Shown: positions 17,707 through 27,350 of the stretch, one piece after another
Layout: each line of letters opens with the position of its first letter
Numbering within the stretch: position 1 is the first letter of the stretch
Origin: Amphibacillus cookii
GTDB lineage: Bacteria; Bacillota; Bacilli; Bacillales; Amphibacillaceae
DNA length: 64,000 nt
Assembly: GCF_016908375.1 (NCBI RefSeq)
Contig: NZ_JAFBDS010000002.1
Coordinates: forward strand, 62,001-126,000
Direction of reading: 5' to 3'
Translations under genes and position numbers: made by a program
The notes under the pieces: generated by a model
The model's input: only the letters and a program-made list of their open reading frames with translations
The model's database searches: none
Told to the model about the DNA's origin: nothing

Positions 17707-17836
17707 ACTTGCTTCTAAATCGAGAAATGATCACGGCTAGCATTGGTCAGTAAAATCAGTTTTAAGATGTTTCACTTTCTCTTAATGCCCATCATACATT
17801 ATACTAGCTCAGTTTAAAAGGAGGTTTGGGGTTAAG

Positions 17837-18226
17837 ATGAGTGAAACCAAATTACATCCGAAAATTCAAAAGTTCAAGGCGTTTATTGAGAAGCATCCGG
17901 GCATGATTCAAACGGTAAGAAGTGGAGAACAGGACTGGTCTTATTATTATCAACGCTACCAAGAACTGGGAGAAGATGATGATTATTGGACACAATTTAA
18001 AGATGATACAGCACCAAAAGATGAAAAGACGAAGAAGAAGTGGACAGAACAATTATTTTCAATTTTTAATAAAGTTGATTTTGACAAGGTTGATGAGCAT
18101 GTGCAACAGGCAGATCAAGCGGTTGACCAATTAAGAAAACTAATCGATCATTTTTCTGAAATAAGAGGAAAAAATACGAATCAGCCGATGCACAACAATA
18201 GAATGGGCCGTCGCTATTACTACTAA
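17837..18226 (+). CDS. ylbD: YlbD family protein, putative spore coat component
   Basis: This small protein of 129 residues opens with HPKIQKFKAFIEKHPGMIQ, the YlbD family signature, followed by WSYYYQRYQELGEDDDYW. The C-terminus is rich in Tyr, Arg and Asn (NNRMGRRYYY). In B. subtilis YlbD was reported as a coat-associated protein made in the mother cell; that is family knowledge and not visible here. ATG 17837 follows GGAGGTTTGGGG. It lies between ylbC and ylbF, as in B. subtilis except that ylbE is missing. It is charged throughout, with no membrane segment. Confidence 0.85.
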   Translation: MSETKLHPKIQKFKAFIEKHPGMIQTVRSGEQDWSYYYQRYQELGEDDDYWTQFKDDTAPKDEKTKKKWTEQLFSIFNKVDFDKVDEHVQQADQAVDQLRKLIDHFSEIRGKNTNQPMHNNRMGRRYYY

Positions 18227-18267
18227 CTGTGACTTTATAATAAACAGCGAGAGGCGTTTTGTAAGGA

Positions 18268-18305
18268 AAGAGCTCCGATTAATCTCGATCTGCTCTTTTT
18301 TTTTG
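18268..18305 (+). terminator. Probable terminator after ylbD
   Basis: An imperfect hairpin AGAGCTCCGAT / ATCTGCTCT (18269-18296) is followed by ten T's. The weak stem lowers certainty. Confidence 0.5.
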
Positions 18306-18346
18306 TTTAAAATACTGGTATGATAGTGCTAGTGGAGGTGATCGTC

Positions 18347-18787
18347 ATGTTGGCGACGACTGAATGTATTCATTTATTAGATCAAACAGATGAATTGGCA
18401 AATATGATTATAGATTCTGAGCAGATGGTTAATTATATAGAAAATAAACGTAAGTTAAAACAAAATATTGAAGCTCAAGCTTTAATTAAACAATTTGAGA
18501 TAAAGAAAGAACAATATGAAGATGTGCAACGTTTTGGTCGTTACCATCCAGACTTTAGTCAGATTACAAAAGAGATGCGGATGGTAAAAAGAGAAGTAGA
18601 TATGCATGAAGCGGTTGCACAATTTAAAGTAGCTGAACGAGAGTTGCAGGCGCTATTAGATGATATAAGTGAAAAAATAGCTCACAGTATTAGTAAGCAA
18701 ATTATTGTACCCCGAGATGGGGCGTTATTTACTGATAGCGGCTGTGGCTGTGGTTCTGGTGGGGGCTGTGGTTGCAAAGCTTCATAA
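18347..18787 (+). CDS. ylbF: YlbF, regulator of competence, biofilm and sporulation (Y-complex)
   Basis: YlbF forms a complex with YmcA and YaaT that promotes mRNA maturation by RNase Y and affects Spo0A activation and competence (family knowledge). The 146-residue protein is helical over about 110 residues, with KQNIEAQALIKQF and YEDVQRFGRYHPDF typical of the family. It ends in a Cys-rich tail, CGCGSGGGCGC, which supplies ligands for the Fe-S clusters reported for the complex. ATG 18347 has GGAGGTGATC upstream and is chosen over an in-frame upstream ATG at 18320. The neighbours are ylbD and ylbG, as in B. subtilis. Confidence 0.92.
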   Translation: MLATTECIHLLDQTDELANMIIDSEQMVNYIENKRKLKQNIEAQALIKQFEIKKEQYEDVQRFGRYHPDFSQITKEMRMVKREVDMHEAVAQFKVAERELQALLDDISEKIAHSISKQIIVPRDGALFTDSGCGCGSGGGCGCKAS

Positions 18788-18808
18788 TGATTAAAGTGAG
18801 GGAACAAT

Positions 18809-19087
18809 ATGATACGTACAAAGAGACAAGGTCTTATTATCTGGTTTCAGCATATGAAAAATGTCAAGCAATTAAAACGTTATGGACACCTCATTGCAGT
18901 ATCAAGAGGGTCTAGATATGCTGTTATTTATGTAGATCAGGAAGAAGTTGAAGACAAAGCAGCGAAATTGGAACGACTGCCTTTTGTATCAAAAGTCGAT
19001 TACTCATACAAGCCATTTATTAATCAAGCGTTTGACAACGCTAAAGTTGATAAGGCTAAAGAATATGATTATAAAATGGGAATATAA
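18809..19087 (+). CDS. ylbG: YlbG family protein (DUF2129)
   Basis: This small cytoplasmic protein of 92 residues is in the YlbG (UPF0298) family, with the conserved RQGLIIWFQHMKNVKQLKRY beginning and YVDQEEVEDKAAKLERLPFV. No function is established. It begins 21 bp after ylbF with a GAGGG-type site, so it is probably cotranscribed with it. The family occurs in Bacillales next to ylbF and rsmD, as here. The C-terminal DKAKEYDYKMGI is a little longer than I recall for the B. subtilis protein. Confidence 0.9.
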   Translation: MIRTKRQGLIIWFQHMKNVKQLKRYGHLIAVSRGSRYAVIYVDQEEVEDKAAKLERLPFVSKVDYSYKPFINQAFDNAKVDKAKEYDYKMGI

Positions 19088-19220
19088 TAGGTTAATCTCT
19101 AGTTGTTAGAAAAAATCGGCAAAACGCTTGAAGGAAGTGGGTATAGTGGTGTACACTAACATGAACTTCCAGATTTCAACATTTTGTCTTGCCGCTACTA
19201 AAATAAATTAATAGAAAAAA

Positions 19221-19251
19221 GCCTGCAGAAAAAAGATCTGCAGGCCCTTTT
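19221..19251 (+). terminator. Intrinsic terminator downstream of ylbG
   Basis: A perfect stem GCCTGCAGA (19221-19229) / TCTGCAGGC (19236-19244) is followed by CCTTTTT. Confidence 0.85.
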
Positions 19252-19294
19252 TGATTCGAACTAATAGAACCAAAAAGGCAAAGGGAGAGGAGAA

Positions 19295-19342
19295 ACCGGA
19301 AAAGCGCCTATGGGGAAACGTAGGCTCTTCCGTCTTCTAGAA
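19295..19342 (+). other. Unassigned hairpin in the ylbG-rsmD gap
   Basis: CGGAAAAGCGCCTA pairs with TAGGCTCTTCCG around a GGGGAAACG loop. It is preceded by a purine-rich run (GGGAGAGGAGAAACC) and is not followed by a T-tract, so it is not an obvious terminator. It may be a structured RNA. The rest of 19343-19485 shows nothing I can name. Confidence 0.45.
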
Positions 19343-19485
19343 GTGTTGCTTTTGCTTAACATCACTTCACTAGCTAAGTATCACCATATTAGATAAAAAA
19401 TATTCAAGTTAACCAGATGATGAAATAAATTGAAATTACAAGATTTAAGCTACTATAGACAGATGAACTTTAGGTATTTAACATT

Positions 19486-19580
19486 TATCACAGATAACCG
19501 TCCGTAAACACTCCTCTCAAAATAGAAAGTAGAGCAAATCGATTGAGGTGAGCTAATGTCTTGATTCAATCAACGAACCT
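19486..19580 (+). repeat. Family B repeat, copy 5 (partly deleted)
   Basis: It begins TTATCACAGATAACCGTCCG and ends TAATGTCTTGATTCAATCAACGAACC. The 3' outer arm (ACGGACG) is missing and the inner arms are CTCCTCTC / GATTGAGGTGAG, so only a reduced stem remains. Confidence 0.75.
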
Positions 19581-19707
19581 GCAATGAATAACGATTACTT
19601 GATGCGATAATGATAGGATGATTGGAGATAACCGTGGTGTTTATTACATTTTTATGGTAGCATTAAAAGCGATTAAATTGATGTAAGTGGTTATTGAGGT
19701 GAGATAA

Positions 19708-20755
<1,048 letters not shown>

Positions 20756-20805
20756 CTGTTAAATGAATAGTTCTGCTATCGATTATGGTTATTAATTAAA
20801 ATAAC

Positions 20806-21226
20806 GGTTCTTTGTCAAATGACGTTGGTGAGAATTTTTGTCGGCAATTTTATAGATGAATTTCACAAATATTCAAGTCGGCTTATGCTGCTTGAATATT
20901 TGATTGGTTAGGTGCATTTTGGGCTGATTTCGATTCAATAGATCTTAACTTAATTTGAATGTCTATCTACATGTAAATTCATACGGGTTCGGTAAGGAGG
21001 TGATGAGACTCCTGCAGGAATAGCACGAGCTGAAGATCCACTCATGTGCGCGTTTGGTGCGCACATGAGTTAGCTGAAGCCGTGCCTGCGGAAAGCGAAT
21101 CACTGGATGACTGAACCCATTTCTATAGTTGCAGAAATAGAAATGACGTTAACGAAAGTCTACCCCCTATTTCGCAAAAGCATGAAATGGGGAATTCCCT
21201 TCACCAACGTCAAATAGTATACAACC
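20806..21226. mobile_element. Family A MITE-like element, copy 2 (421 bp)
   Basis: It has the same ends as copy 1 (GGTTCTTTG and ACAACC, inner TGACGTTGGTGA at 20820-20831 and complement at 21201-21212). It is flanked by a perfect 8-bp direct repeat AAAATAAC (20798-20805 and 21227-21234). The core is nearly identical to copy 1, but an extra segment near 20867-20915 carries the hairpin ATATTCAAG / CTTGAATAT. The duplicated target is the tail of the ylbJ terminator on the minus strand. Confidence 0.87.
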
Positions 21227-21231
21227 AAAAT

Positions 21232-21260
21232 AACAACTGAGTACAGCCTACTCAGTTGTT
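21232..21260 (-). terminator. Terminator of ylbJ, interrupted by a family A element
   Basis: AACAACTGAGTA (21232-21243) pairs with TACTCAGTTGTT (21249-21260) immediately after the ylbJ stop. On the minus strand the following tract is only ATTTT before the inserted element begins. Confidence 0.75.
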
Positions 21261-22455
21261 ATTTTAATTGGCGAAGGGCGCATAGGATAAAAGCACTTGA
21301 TAGACCAACTAAAGTGATAATGGGCCCCGCTTGATACAGCAAGCTGAACCAATAACTTGATTGTAATGGGGCCTCAACTGCTATAGCATGGCCAATAGGC
21401 TTCGGCGATAGCGCCATCAAGTAAGGTGATGCGATAATAACAATCCCTGCTGAAAAAATACCTTGAAGTATTCTACCTAATAAATAAGGCATATAGCGAA
21501 TGTCTGTTTCAGCTAAAATACTAGCTACTTGGGCTTGTACACTAAAACCATTAAATGCCAATAATAAACTAACCAGGATAGCCTTGGCTATCATCGGTTC
21601 ATTGATATAGCCAGAAATTTGTTGAGCGCCTAGTGTGATTTCAAATATACCCGTGAAGAAAGGAAGGGCAAGTTTTTCTGGAATGTTAAAGCGTAAAAAA
21701 ATGGTTTCGATTAGCTGACTACCTATATCTGCTAGACCTATTTCGATTAATATGCTAGAGAAAACAGAAAAAAAAATAATAAATCCACCAATCATTAGTA
21801 AAGTTTGAACAGAATGAATGACAGCATCCCCAAACAATTTTCCGAACGGTTTATTTGATTTAATACGTGTATGATGTAATGTTTTAAAAGCGCGTTTCCA
21901 TATATTTTGCTGTGCATCTTTTCGATACATAGAGATATAATTAGCTTTATAAAAACGCATAACTATACCTACTAAAAGATTGCTGCCGTAGTGTGAAACA
22001 GTTAATAAAACGCCTAATGTTGGTGATTGAAAAAAACCAACCGAAACAGCAGCAATGATAAATAAGGGGTTTGAAGCGTTAGTAAAGGCGACAAGTCGCT
22101 CGGCTTCAACTTGGGTCAATTGTCCTTCTTGTCTCATTCGGGCAGTAAATTTTGCACCAGCTGGATAACCGCTTGCCATCCCCATCGCCCAGACGAAACT
22201 ACCAACGCCAGGGACGTTGAAAATGGGGCGCATAATCGGTTCAAATAAAACACCGATAAAATGAACGACACCAAAGCCAATCAATATTTCCCCGGTAATA
22301 AAAAATGGAAGTAAAGATGGGAAAACAGTATTTGACCAGATATCAACTCCCCTTTTACTAGCAGCTAAAGTTTCTGTTGGCATTGTAATAAGGCAAATAG
22401 CAAATGCCAATGCACCAATGGCTAACATTATCGATTTTAATTGTGACTTCAACAT
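21259..22455 (-). CDS. ylbJ: Sporulation integral membrane protein YlbJ
   Basis: This polytopic membrane protein of 398 residues is in the nucleoside-recognition (Gate) domain superfamily. It has VDIWSNTVFPSLLPFFITGE near the N-terminus, SGYPAGAKFTARMR (about 115) and ASNPLFIIAAVSVGFF, all typical of YlbJ. In B. subtilis it is made under sigma-E in the mother cell and is needed for spore cortex formation (family knowledge). It lies on the minus strand between coaD and ylbL. B. subtilis has the same order but with ylbK between ylbJ and ylbL; ylbK is absent here. Confidence 0.92.
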   Translation of the reverse strand: MLKSQLKSIMLAIGALAFAICLITMPTETLAASKRGVDIWSNTVFPSLLPFFITGEILIGFGVVHFIGVLFEPIMRPIFNVPGVGSFVWAMGMASGYPAGAKFTARMRQEGQLTQVEAERLVAFTNASNPLFIIAAVSVGFFQSPTLGVLLTVSHYGSNLLVGIVMRFYKANYISMYRKDAQQNIWKRAFKTLHHTRIKSNKPFGKLFGDAVIHSVQTLLMIGGFIIFFSVFSSILIEIGLADIGSQLIETIFLRFNIPEKLALPFFTGIFEITLGAQQISGYINEPMIAKAILVSLLLAFNGFSVQAQVASILAETDIRYMPYLLGRILQGIFSAGIVIIASPYLMALSPKPIGHAIAVEAPLQSSYWFSLLYQAGPIITLVGLSSAFILCALRQLK

Positions 22456-22720
22456 GTTCTCCCCTAACGTATCAAAGTGGTAAGTGAGTTATGCTATACA
22501 GTACCAGAAAAAAGTAGTAAAATAATTTTAGATTTCGGTAATACTGCTTTTTAATACTATACGCATCTAGAGAAAAGATTTATGCTAAAAATTGATAAGA
22601 TTATAGAAGAACACGTCTTTTGTTTGGACGATTAAGGGGTGTCATAGAATATCTTGAAAAAGCAAACATACATAATGTTTGGCGCACTGTTTTACTAATT
22701 GTATAGAGAGGGGTTTTTTA

Positions 22721-23728
22721 TTGTATAACTTTAGAAAAAAACTATTATATATTTTATTCATCATTTTCCTAATCGTTATTTTCGTATTGCCTTTACCTTA
22801 TTATATCTATAAACCAGGTACTGCCGATCCGTTAAATGATGTTGTCAAAGTAGATAATGCTTATCAAAGTGAAGGTGATCTTCATCTTGTGACGGTGAGA
22901 GGTGGACGTGCAACGCCAATTCAATTATTAATAGCAAACCTATCACCTTACGAGGATATCCACCATTTAGATGAGGTATTTCCAGAAGGATATGATCGCG
23001 AGCGTTATTTACAAGCACAACTCCAGTTAATGGAGAGTTCTCAAGAAGCTGCAATGGTTGTTGCTTATCAAGAGGCTGGAGAAGAGATTGATATTCACTA
23101 TGAAGGGGTATATGTTGTTTCTATTCTTGAAGATATGCCAGCTGAAGATGAACTAGAAATTGCCGATAAGATCATAGAGGTTGAAAATGTTAAGATAATC
23201 GATGCAGAGCACCTTATCGAAGTTGTTAATCAATATCAAGTTGGTGATGAACTTACTTTCCTTGTTGATCGTGATGGTCAACAATTTGAAACGACGATTG
23301 AGCTTGTTCCCTTTGCTGAACAACCTGATCAATTTGGTATTGGTATACAACTAGTCACCAATCGCGAAGTAGATGTGGCTAGATCGGTTGATTTTGCTAG
23401 TGGAGACATAGGTGGACCAAGTGCAGGACTTGTCTTAGCTCTAGAACTTTTCGATCAGTTAACGCCGGGAGATTTAACAAAGGGTCTGCAAATTGCGGGA
23501 ACAGGAGAAATCGATTATGATGGGAATATTTATCGTATTGGTGGGGTAGATAAAAAAGTCATTGCTGCTGATCGTGAGGGTTGTGATATTTTCTTTGTTC
23601 CAAATGAGCAAGGCGCTGAAGATTCTAATTACAATCTTGCCAAAGAAACCGCTGAAGCGATTGGAACAGATATGGAGATTGTGCCAATCGATCATTTTGA
23701 AGAAGCGGTTGATTACCTACAACAATAG
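22721..23728 (+). CDS. ylbL: PDZ/Lon-type serine protease YlbL (SepM family)
   Basis: This is a membrane-anchored protease whose single N-terminal helix (about 8-30, LYILFIIFLIVIFVLPLP) exports a PDZ domain (about 112-205) and a C-terminal Lon-type protease domain. The catalytic Ser234 lies in GDIGGPSAGL, and Lys279 is in GGVDKKVIAA. TTG 22721 is the chosen start (335 residues) because AGAGAGGGG lies just upstream; the longer reading from 22679 adds 14 residues without a site. Family members cleave signalling peptides or division-related proteins in Gram-positive bacteria. No ylbK lies upstream. It is convergent with tmcAL. Confidence 0.9.
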   Translation: MYNFRKKLLYILFIIFLIVIFVLPLPYYIYKPGTADPLNDVVKVDNAYQSEGDLHLVTVRGGRATPIQLLIANLSPYEDIHHLDEVFPEGYDRERYLQAQLQLMESSQEAAMVVAYQEAGEEIDIHYEGVYVVSILEDMPAEDELEIADKIIEVENVKIIDAEHLIEVVNQYQVGDELTFLVDRDGQQFETTIELVPFAEQPDQFGIGIQLVTNREVDVARSVDFASGDIGGPSAGLVLALELFDQLTPGDLTKGLQIAGTGEIDYDGNIYRIGGVDKKVIAADREGCDIFFVPNEQGAEDSNYNLAKETAEAIGTDMEIVPIDHFEEAVDYLQQ

Positions 23729-23779
23729 TGATCAGTAATGGGGTTAGGTCAAAAACTTAATTGGTGAAGAAAATTATTT

Positions 23780-23820
23780 GAACACGCTCCACGGTACTTA
23801 AGTTACCGTGGAGCGTGTTC
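23780..23820. other. Perfect 17-bp hairpin after ylbL
   Basis: Arms 23780-23796 (GAACACGCTCCACGGTA) and 23804-23820 are perfect complements around a 7-base loop. No clear T-tract follows on the plus strand (TATCG). A related hairpin, with ACGTTCCACAG arms and the same TCAAGTTAC-like loop edge, lies at 55408-55440. Confidence 0.6.
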
Positions 23821-23892
23821 TATCGATTAAATATTATCCCGACTTTTCTCTAGCGTCCAGACTAAAATCGTCATGTTTAGTGACAAGAAGTT

Positions 23893-24045
23893 TTTATTAC
23901 AGATAAGCATCCGTAAAACGCCCACCTTAAAATGGAGAATAGAGCTGATCTATTTAGGCGGGCGATAACGGACGCTAATGTCCTGATTCACTCAACTAAT
24001 AATCAGCGGACGAAGAAGGGAATTGCCCGCTGATTGAAGGTTTGT
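23893..24045 (+). repeat. Family B nested-hairpin repeat, copy 6, with terminator hairpin
   Basis: It shows ATTACAGATAAGCATCCG, inner arm CGCCCACCTTAAAAT, complement ATTTAGGCGGGCG (23952-23964), outer arm ACGGACG, then TGTCCTGATTCACTCAACTA. The 3' hairpin is AATCAGCGG (24001-24009) / CCGCTGATT (24027-24035), followed by GAAGGTTTGTTTTATTTTT. Standing between convergent ylbL and tmcAL, it can end the ylbL transcript. Confidence 0.85.
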
Positions 24046-24046
24046 T

Positions 24047-25270
24047 TTATTTTTCCTCAACTTCCTTTTTTAGTGGCGGAGCAAATTCTTGTTGTTTTAA
24101 GGTGTTTTGTACCGCTTGATTTAAAGTCATATAGTAGATGTTAGATGCCCGCTCATCTATTGACAGAAAATCGGGCATATTTTTTTTGTATTGTCCGATA
24201 ATATTAACGGATCGGGTTTGTCTTGTTCGCTTTAAATAGGCTTGTCCTTTTTCAGTCATACCAAGTAAACGGACCGTGTCTATTTTTTTAAGTGCGTACA
24301 CTTCTCGCTCAACTTCAAGAGTTGTTAAATGTAATAAAACATGAGCTAGAAGTCGCTGTATACGTGTTTTAGTATATCTTTTGGTTTGAACTAATGTTAA
24401 AAAATCATCATAATTTCTTGCATTGACTATTTGTTTTTTTAATCGATGCTCGATACCTTCATTCATACCATGAATTTGCTTTAATTGTGCAGTAGTATCA
24501 CTTAATATGCGATATTTGAGCAAGGGAAAGTAATCTTCCCAGTAATGAAAGCGACCTGCCTTCTGTGCATAAGCTTTTAAAAGGGATAGATTGAGCTTGG
24601 GCATGGCTAAATCATCATGATTTAGATCCGTAAGTTCGTTTAAATGGGCTCTTATACTTGTGGCACTGGTGATTGGCTGAGATAGCTGATGTTGATGGTA
24701 TTCAGCCTGTTTACGTTGAATGGTTTCCATTTTCAAGTATGGATTAATTGCTTTCTGTGCTTTAAGATAACTTAAACCTAATATATTATTTGGTTGATCG
24801 AGATCCATAGAAAAAGTTGATGATAGCTTTTGAATAGCTAGTGCATTTGCTTTAGGATAACTCACCCCGCTGTGGAGGTGTTCTTTCAGTACTTTATTAT
24901 AAGTTGTTTTATTACGCTCGATTTCGTTGATGGTCGTTTTGAAAGGGGTGATATCGCCCTGCTCACTGCCAAATACAATCATATTTACACCTATTTGATT
25001 TAAAAGTTGAACAGCTGCATAACCAAAGATATCACTATGTTGGATGGCAAATACAGTTGGTAATTCAAAAATAAGATCAACACCATGCTCGATTGCCATC
25101 TTTGCCCTAGTAAATTTATCAACGATAGCAGGTTCACCACGTTGCAGAAATTGCCCGCTCATCACAGCAATAACAACGTCTGCGTTTGACTTTACTCGGG
25201 CTTGTTCGATATGATAAAGATGACCATTATGGAAAGGGTTATATTCAACGATTAATCCGACGGCCTTCAT
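24047..25270 (-). CDS. tmcAL: tRNA(Met) cytidine acetate ligase (YlbM)
   Basis: This enzyme uses acetate and ATP to make N4-acetylcytidine at the wobble position of elongator tRNA-Met. The N-terminal nucleotidyltransferase motif is GLIVEYNPFHNGHLYH (HNGH), followed by AVMSGQFLQRGEPAIVDKFT. ATSIRAH (SIR) follows the acetyltransferase-like core at about 200. From ATG 25270 it has 407 residues; TAGGAG lies 8 bases upstream, so the in-frame GTG at 25279 within that region is rejected. It is convergent with ylbL and divergent from ylbN, as in B. subtilis. Confidence 0.94.
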   Translation of the reverse strand: MKAVGLIVEYNPFHNGHLYHIEQARVKSNADVVIAVMSGQFLQRGEPAIVDKFTRAKMAIEHGVDLIFELPTVFAIQHSDIFGYAAVQLLNQIGVNMIVFGSEQGDITPFKTTINEIERNKTTYNKVLKEHLHSGVSYPKANALAIQKLSSTFSMDLDQPNNILGLSYLKAQKAINPYLKMETIQRKQAEYHQHQLSQPITSATSIRAHLNELTDLNHDDLAMPKLNLSLLKAYAQKAGRFHYWEDYFPLLKYRILSDTTAQLKQIHGMNEGIEHRLKKQIVNARNYDDFLTLVQTKRYTKTRIQRLLAHVLLHLTTLEVEREVYALKKIDTVRLLGMTEKGQAYLKRTRQTRSVNIIGQYKKNMPDFLSIDERASNIYYMTLNQAVQNTLKQQEFAPPLKKEVEEK

Positions 25271-25422
25271 TCCAATCACTCCTATTATCGATATTGTAGC
25301 ATAATGATGGTGTACAAGGCACGTTAAAAAATGTTGAAAAACTTACGTTCCTGTAAAGAAAAAATATTGACAAATGGCATAATAACTTTTACAATAAACT
25401 TTGTGCTTTCGAGGTGAGAGTA

Positions 25423-25947
25423 ATGAAAATTTCAATTCAAAAAATTCTTCAAACAGACGTATATCGATTTGAGGAAAATGTAGACCTATCAGATCTTGAA
25501 TCTTTAAATAATAATGATATTAGAGAGATAGGTACTGTTTCGGTAAATGGAACAGCATCTGTTCAAGGTAAAACGATAACATGTCAATTTACGATAGCGG
25601 GTACCATGATTTTACCTTGTGCTAGAACATTGGTTGATGTACCTTATCCATTTAAGATCAACGTAGTGGAGTTGTTTTCTATTGATCCTTATTACAAAGA
25701 AGAAGATGAATCAGAAATCCATCCTATTCATGGAGAAGTACTTGACTTAGATCCCTTTATCAAGGAAAATGTATTATTGGAGATTCCCTTTCGTGTTTAT
25801 GCAGATGCGGAAGAAATCGAAGCTAATGCTTTATCAGCTGGTAATGGCTGGACTGTAATTTCTGAGGAAGAGCAAGGGGAAAAGATCGATCCTCGTCTTG
25901 AAAAATTGCAGTCTTTATTAAATAAAGATAAAAATGAAAATCAATAA
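25423..25947 (+). CDS. ylbN: YceD/DUF177 family protein YlbN
   Basis: This acidic cytoplasmic protein of 174 residues belongs to the DUF177 (YceD) family, which is almost always next to rpmF. It has the family's GTVSVNGTASVQGKTITCQF segment and the CARTL motif, and a C-terminal LDLDPFIKENVLLEIPFRVY stretch. The role is not settled; E. coli and plant relatives are tied to 23S rRNA accumulation. Start ATG 25423 has GAGGTGAGAG upstream; a GTG at 25414 overlaps that site and is rejected. It is followed 80 bp later by rpmF. Confidence 0.93.
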   Translation: MKISIQKILQTDVYRFEENVDLSDLESLNNNDIREIGTVSVNGTASVQGKTITCQFTIAGTMILPCARTLVDVPYPFKINVVELFSIDPYYKEEDESEIHPIHGEVLDLDPFIKENVLLEIPFRVYADAEEIEANALSAGNGWTVISEEEQGEKIDPRLEKLQSLLNKDKNENQ

Positions 25948-26027
25948 GGATAAGTGTTTAACGATCACTTCCCATCCTTTAAAGTGTTAAAAGGATTTTC
26001 GTTTCGGAAGTGAAGGAGGTGTAAGAC

Positions 26028-26201
26028 ATGGCAGTACCAAAAAGAAGAACATCTAAAAAGGTGAAAAACCAACGACGTACGCATAAAAAATTACATGTAC
26101 CGGGAATGATTGCTTGTTCAAATTGTGGTGAACTTACTAAACCTCACCATGTTTGTAAAGCGTGTGGTCATTACGATGGTAAACAAGTTGTTGAATCATA
26201 A
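26028..26201 (+). CDS. rpmF: 50S ribosomal protein L32
   Basis: This 57-residue ribosomal protein begins [20 protein letters not shown] and carries a zinc ribbon CSNC...CKAC (Cys30, Cys33, Cys43, Cys46), so it is the zinc-binding (C+) form. AGGAGGTG lies 7 bases before ATG 26028. It follows ylbN, the conserved order, and is closed by an intrinsic terminator. Because it is short it is easily missed, but composition and motifs are unmistakable. Confidence 0.97.
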   Translation: MAVPKRRTSKKVKNQRRTHKKLHVPGMIACSNCGELTKPHHVCKACGHYDGKQVVES

Positions 26202-26217
26202 TATTTGTTAAACATTG

Positions 26218-26251
26218 AAAATACTAGTCCGTATCGGGCTAGTATTTTTTT
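26218..26251 (+). terminator. rpmF terminator
   Basis: AAAATACTAG pairs with CTAGTATTTT around a TCCGTATCGGG loop (inner CC/GG pairs) and is followed by a run of T's. Confidence 0.88.
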
Positions 26252-26322
26252 GTCTGGTCTTTATTCTATCATGATAACTATTCGCATATAGTAATAGCAA
26301 ATAGGGATAAGGAGCGGTTATA

Positions 26323-26790
26323 ATGAGTACAAATAGACAAGATGCTTGGACGAAAGAGGAAGATCAGTTTTTAGCTCATACGGTTATTGATTACATTAAA
26401 AATGGTCGAACACAGCTTGAGAGTTTTAAAGAAGTAGCAAGACAATTAAATAGAACACCAGCTGCCTGTGGTTTTAGGTGGAACGCCTCAATTCGAAAAT
26501 TATATAATGAGGCTATAGAAGAAGCTAAACAGTTAAGGAAAAAGTATGGTCACCCAATAATTGAACCTGAAACGAAAAAACATGATACATTTTCTCTGGA
26601 ACAAGCTATTCAATGGCTGGAAAAAGTTAAAGGTGAGTTTAGTGAACAAAGTTTTGGAAAAAAAGATAGCCTCTATAATAAAATAGTTGTTGAGAATGAA
26701 CGTCTGAATAATGAGTTAATTACTTATCAGAAGTTAATAGCTCAAATTCAACAACTTATTCAAGAGGTCAAGTTAAATCCTGATGATTAA
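26323..26790 (+). CDS. gerR: RsfA/GerR-family sporulation transcriptional regulator
   Basis: The N-terminal Myb/SANT-like DNA-binding domain (about 5-55: DAWTKEEDQFLAHTVIDYI, then RTPAACGFRWNASIRKLY) is followed by a charged linker and a C-terminal coiled coil (about 105-150). This is the RsfA-type prespore/mother-cell regulator family. B. subtilis ylbO (gerR) has this same position after rpmF, so orthology with GerR is inferred. GerR represses or activates late sigma-E genes. At 155 residues it is shorter than I recall for GerR (about 190), mainly in the linker. ATG 26323 follows AAGGAGCGG. Confidence 0.75.
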   Translation: MSTNRQDAWTKEEDQFLAHTVIDYIKNGRTQLESFKEVARQLNRTPAACGFRWNASIRKLYNEAIEEAKQLRKKYGHPIIEPETKKHDTFSLEQAIQWLEKVKGEFSEQSFGKKDSLYNKIVVENERLNNELITYQKLIAQIQQLIQEVKLNPDD

Positions 26791-26927
26791 AAGCAGTTAC
26801 CACATTATCAACAGCCAATTTGTTGCACATTACAGTCTAATTGATTGCTAAAATAGATGCGTATAAGTTGCTTGTAAGTTAGTAGTGAAGCAATTGAGCC
26901 AAACGTTAACAGAATAGAAGAAAAAGT

Positions 26928-26973
26928 GGCGAATGATGATTCAATAAATGAATCTTTCATTCGTCTTTTTTGT
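26928..26973 (+). terminator. Long hairpin terminator after gerR
   Basis: GCGAATGATGATTCA (26930-26943 region) pairs with TGAATCTTTCATTCGTC, followed by TTTTTTG. The GCGAATGA stem is shared with the terminators at 5311 and 49988. Confidence 0.82.
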
Positions 26974-27055
26974 GTGAAAAAACAGGGATAAATGAGGTTG
27001 AAATGTTAAAGTAAGAAGTATATAAATTAACATATCCACTAAAAAACAAGTGGAG

Positions 27056-27349
27056 GTAAGTATTTCTAATAATGACTAACAGTCGACATATCCGCTACCA
27101 TCGTTTGATAACCGTTGAACTGATCTACATCACGTAGTCGCGAATTAGGGAGACGCCAAAACTTCGCGGCCCTCTCTTTTGTAATGGTGAGGGAAGGGTT
27201 TATATTTTACTGAGATCATTTGTTCAGTAAAGTGTCGCTGGATTTTTTGATGTAAGTCACTTCGTTTTTTGGCTACTTTGACGAAATGAAGCGCATGGTA
27301 TATGATTTTGAAGTTAACATATTATCAATCAACAAAAAGAGGTGTTTAT
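27056..27349 (+). other. Unassigned structured intergenic stretch before panE
   Basis: This gap holds GTGGAGGTAAG, a possible 21-codon ORF (27072-27137, MTNSRHIRYHRLITVELIYI), a GC-rich patch with CGCGAATTAGGGAGACGCC, a hairpin CCCTC/GAGGG (27170-27193) and a perfect TTTACTGA/TCAGTAAA hairpin (27207-27232). A third imperfect hairpin with CTTCGTTTT/GACGAAATGAAG lies at 27262-27292. The order of small ORF and stems looks like a leader region, but no known riboswitch or T-box signature is seen. Confidence 0.4.
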
Positions 27350-27350
27350 T

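Noticed and set aside
27072-27137. Resistance-type leader peptide before panE
   Set aside because: No resistance gene follows, the ribosome-binding site is too far from the ATG, and the peptide lacks a clear stalling motif; kept only as a low-confidence observation.
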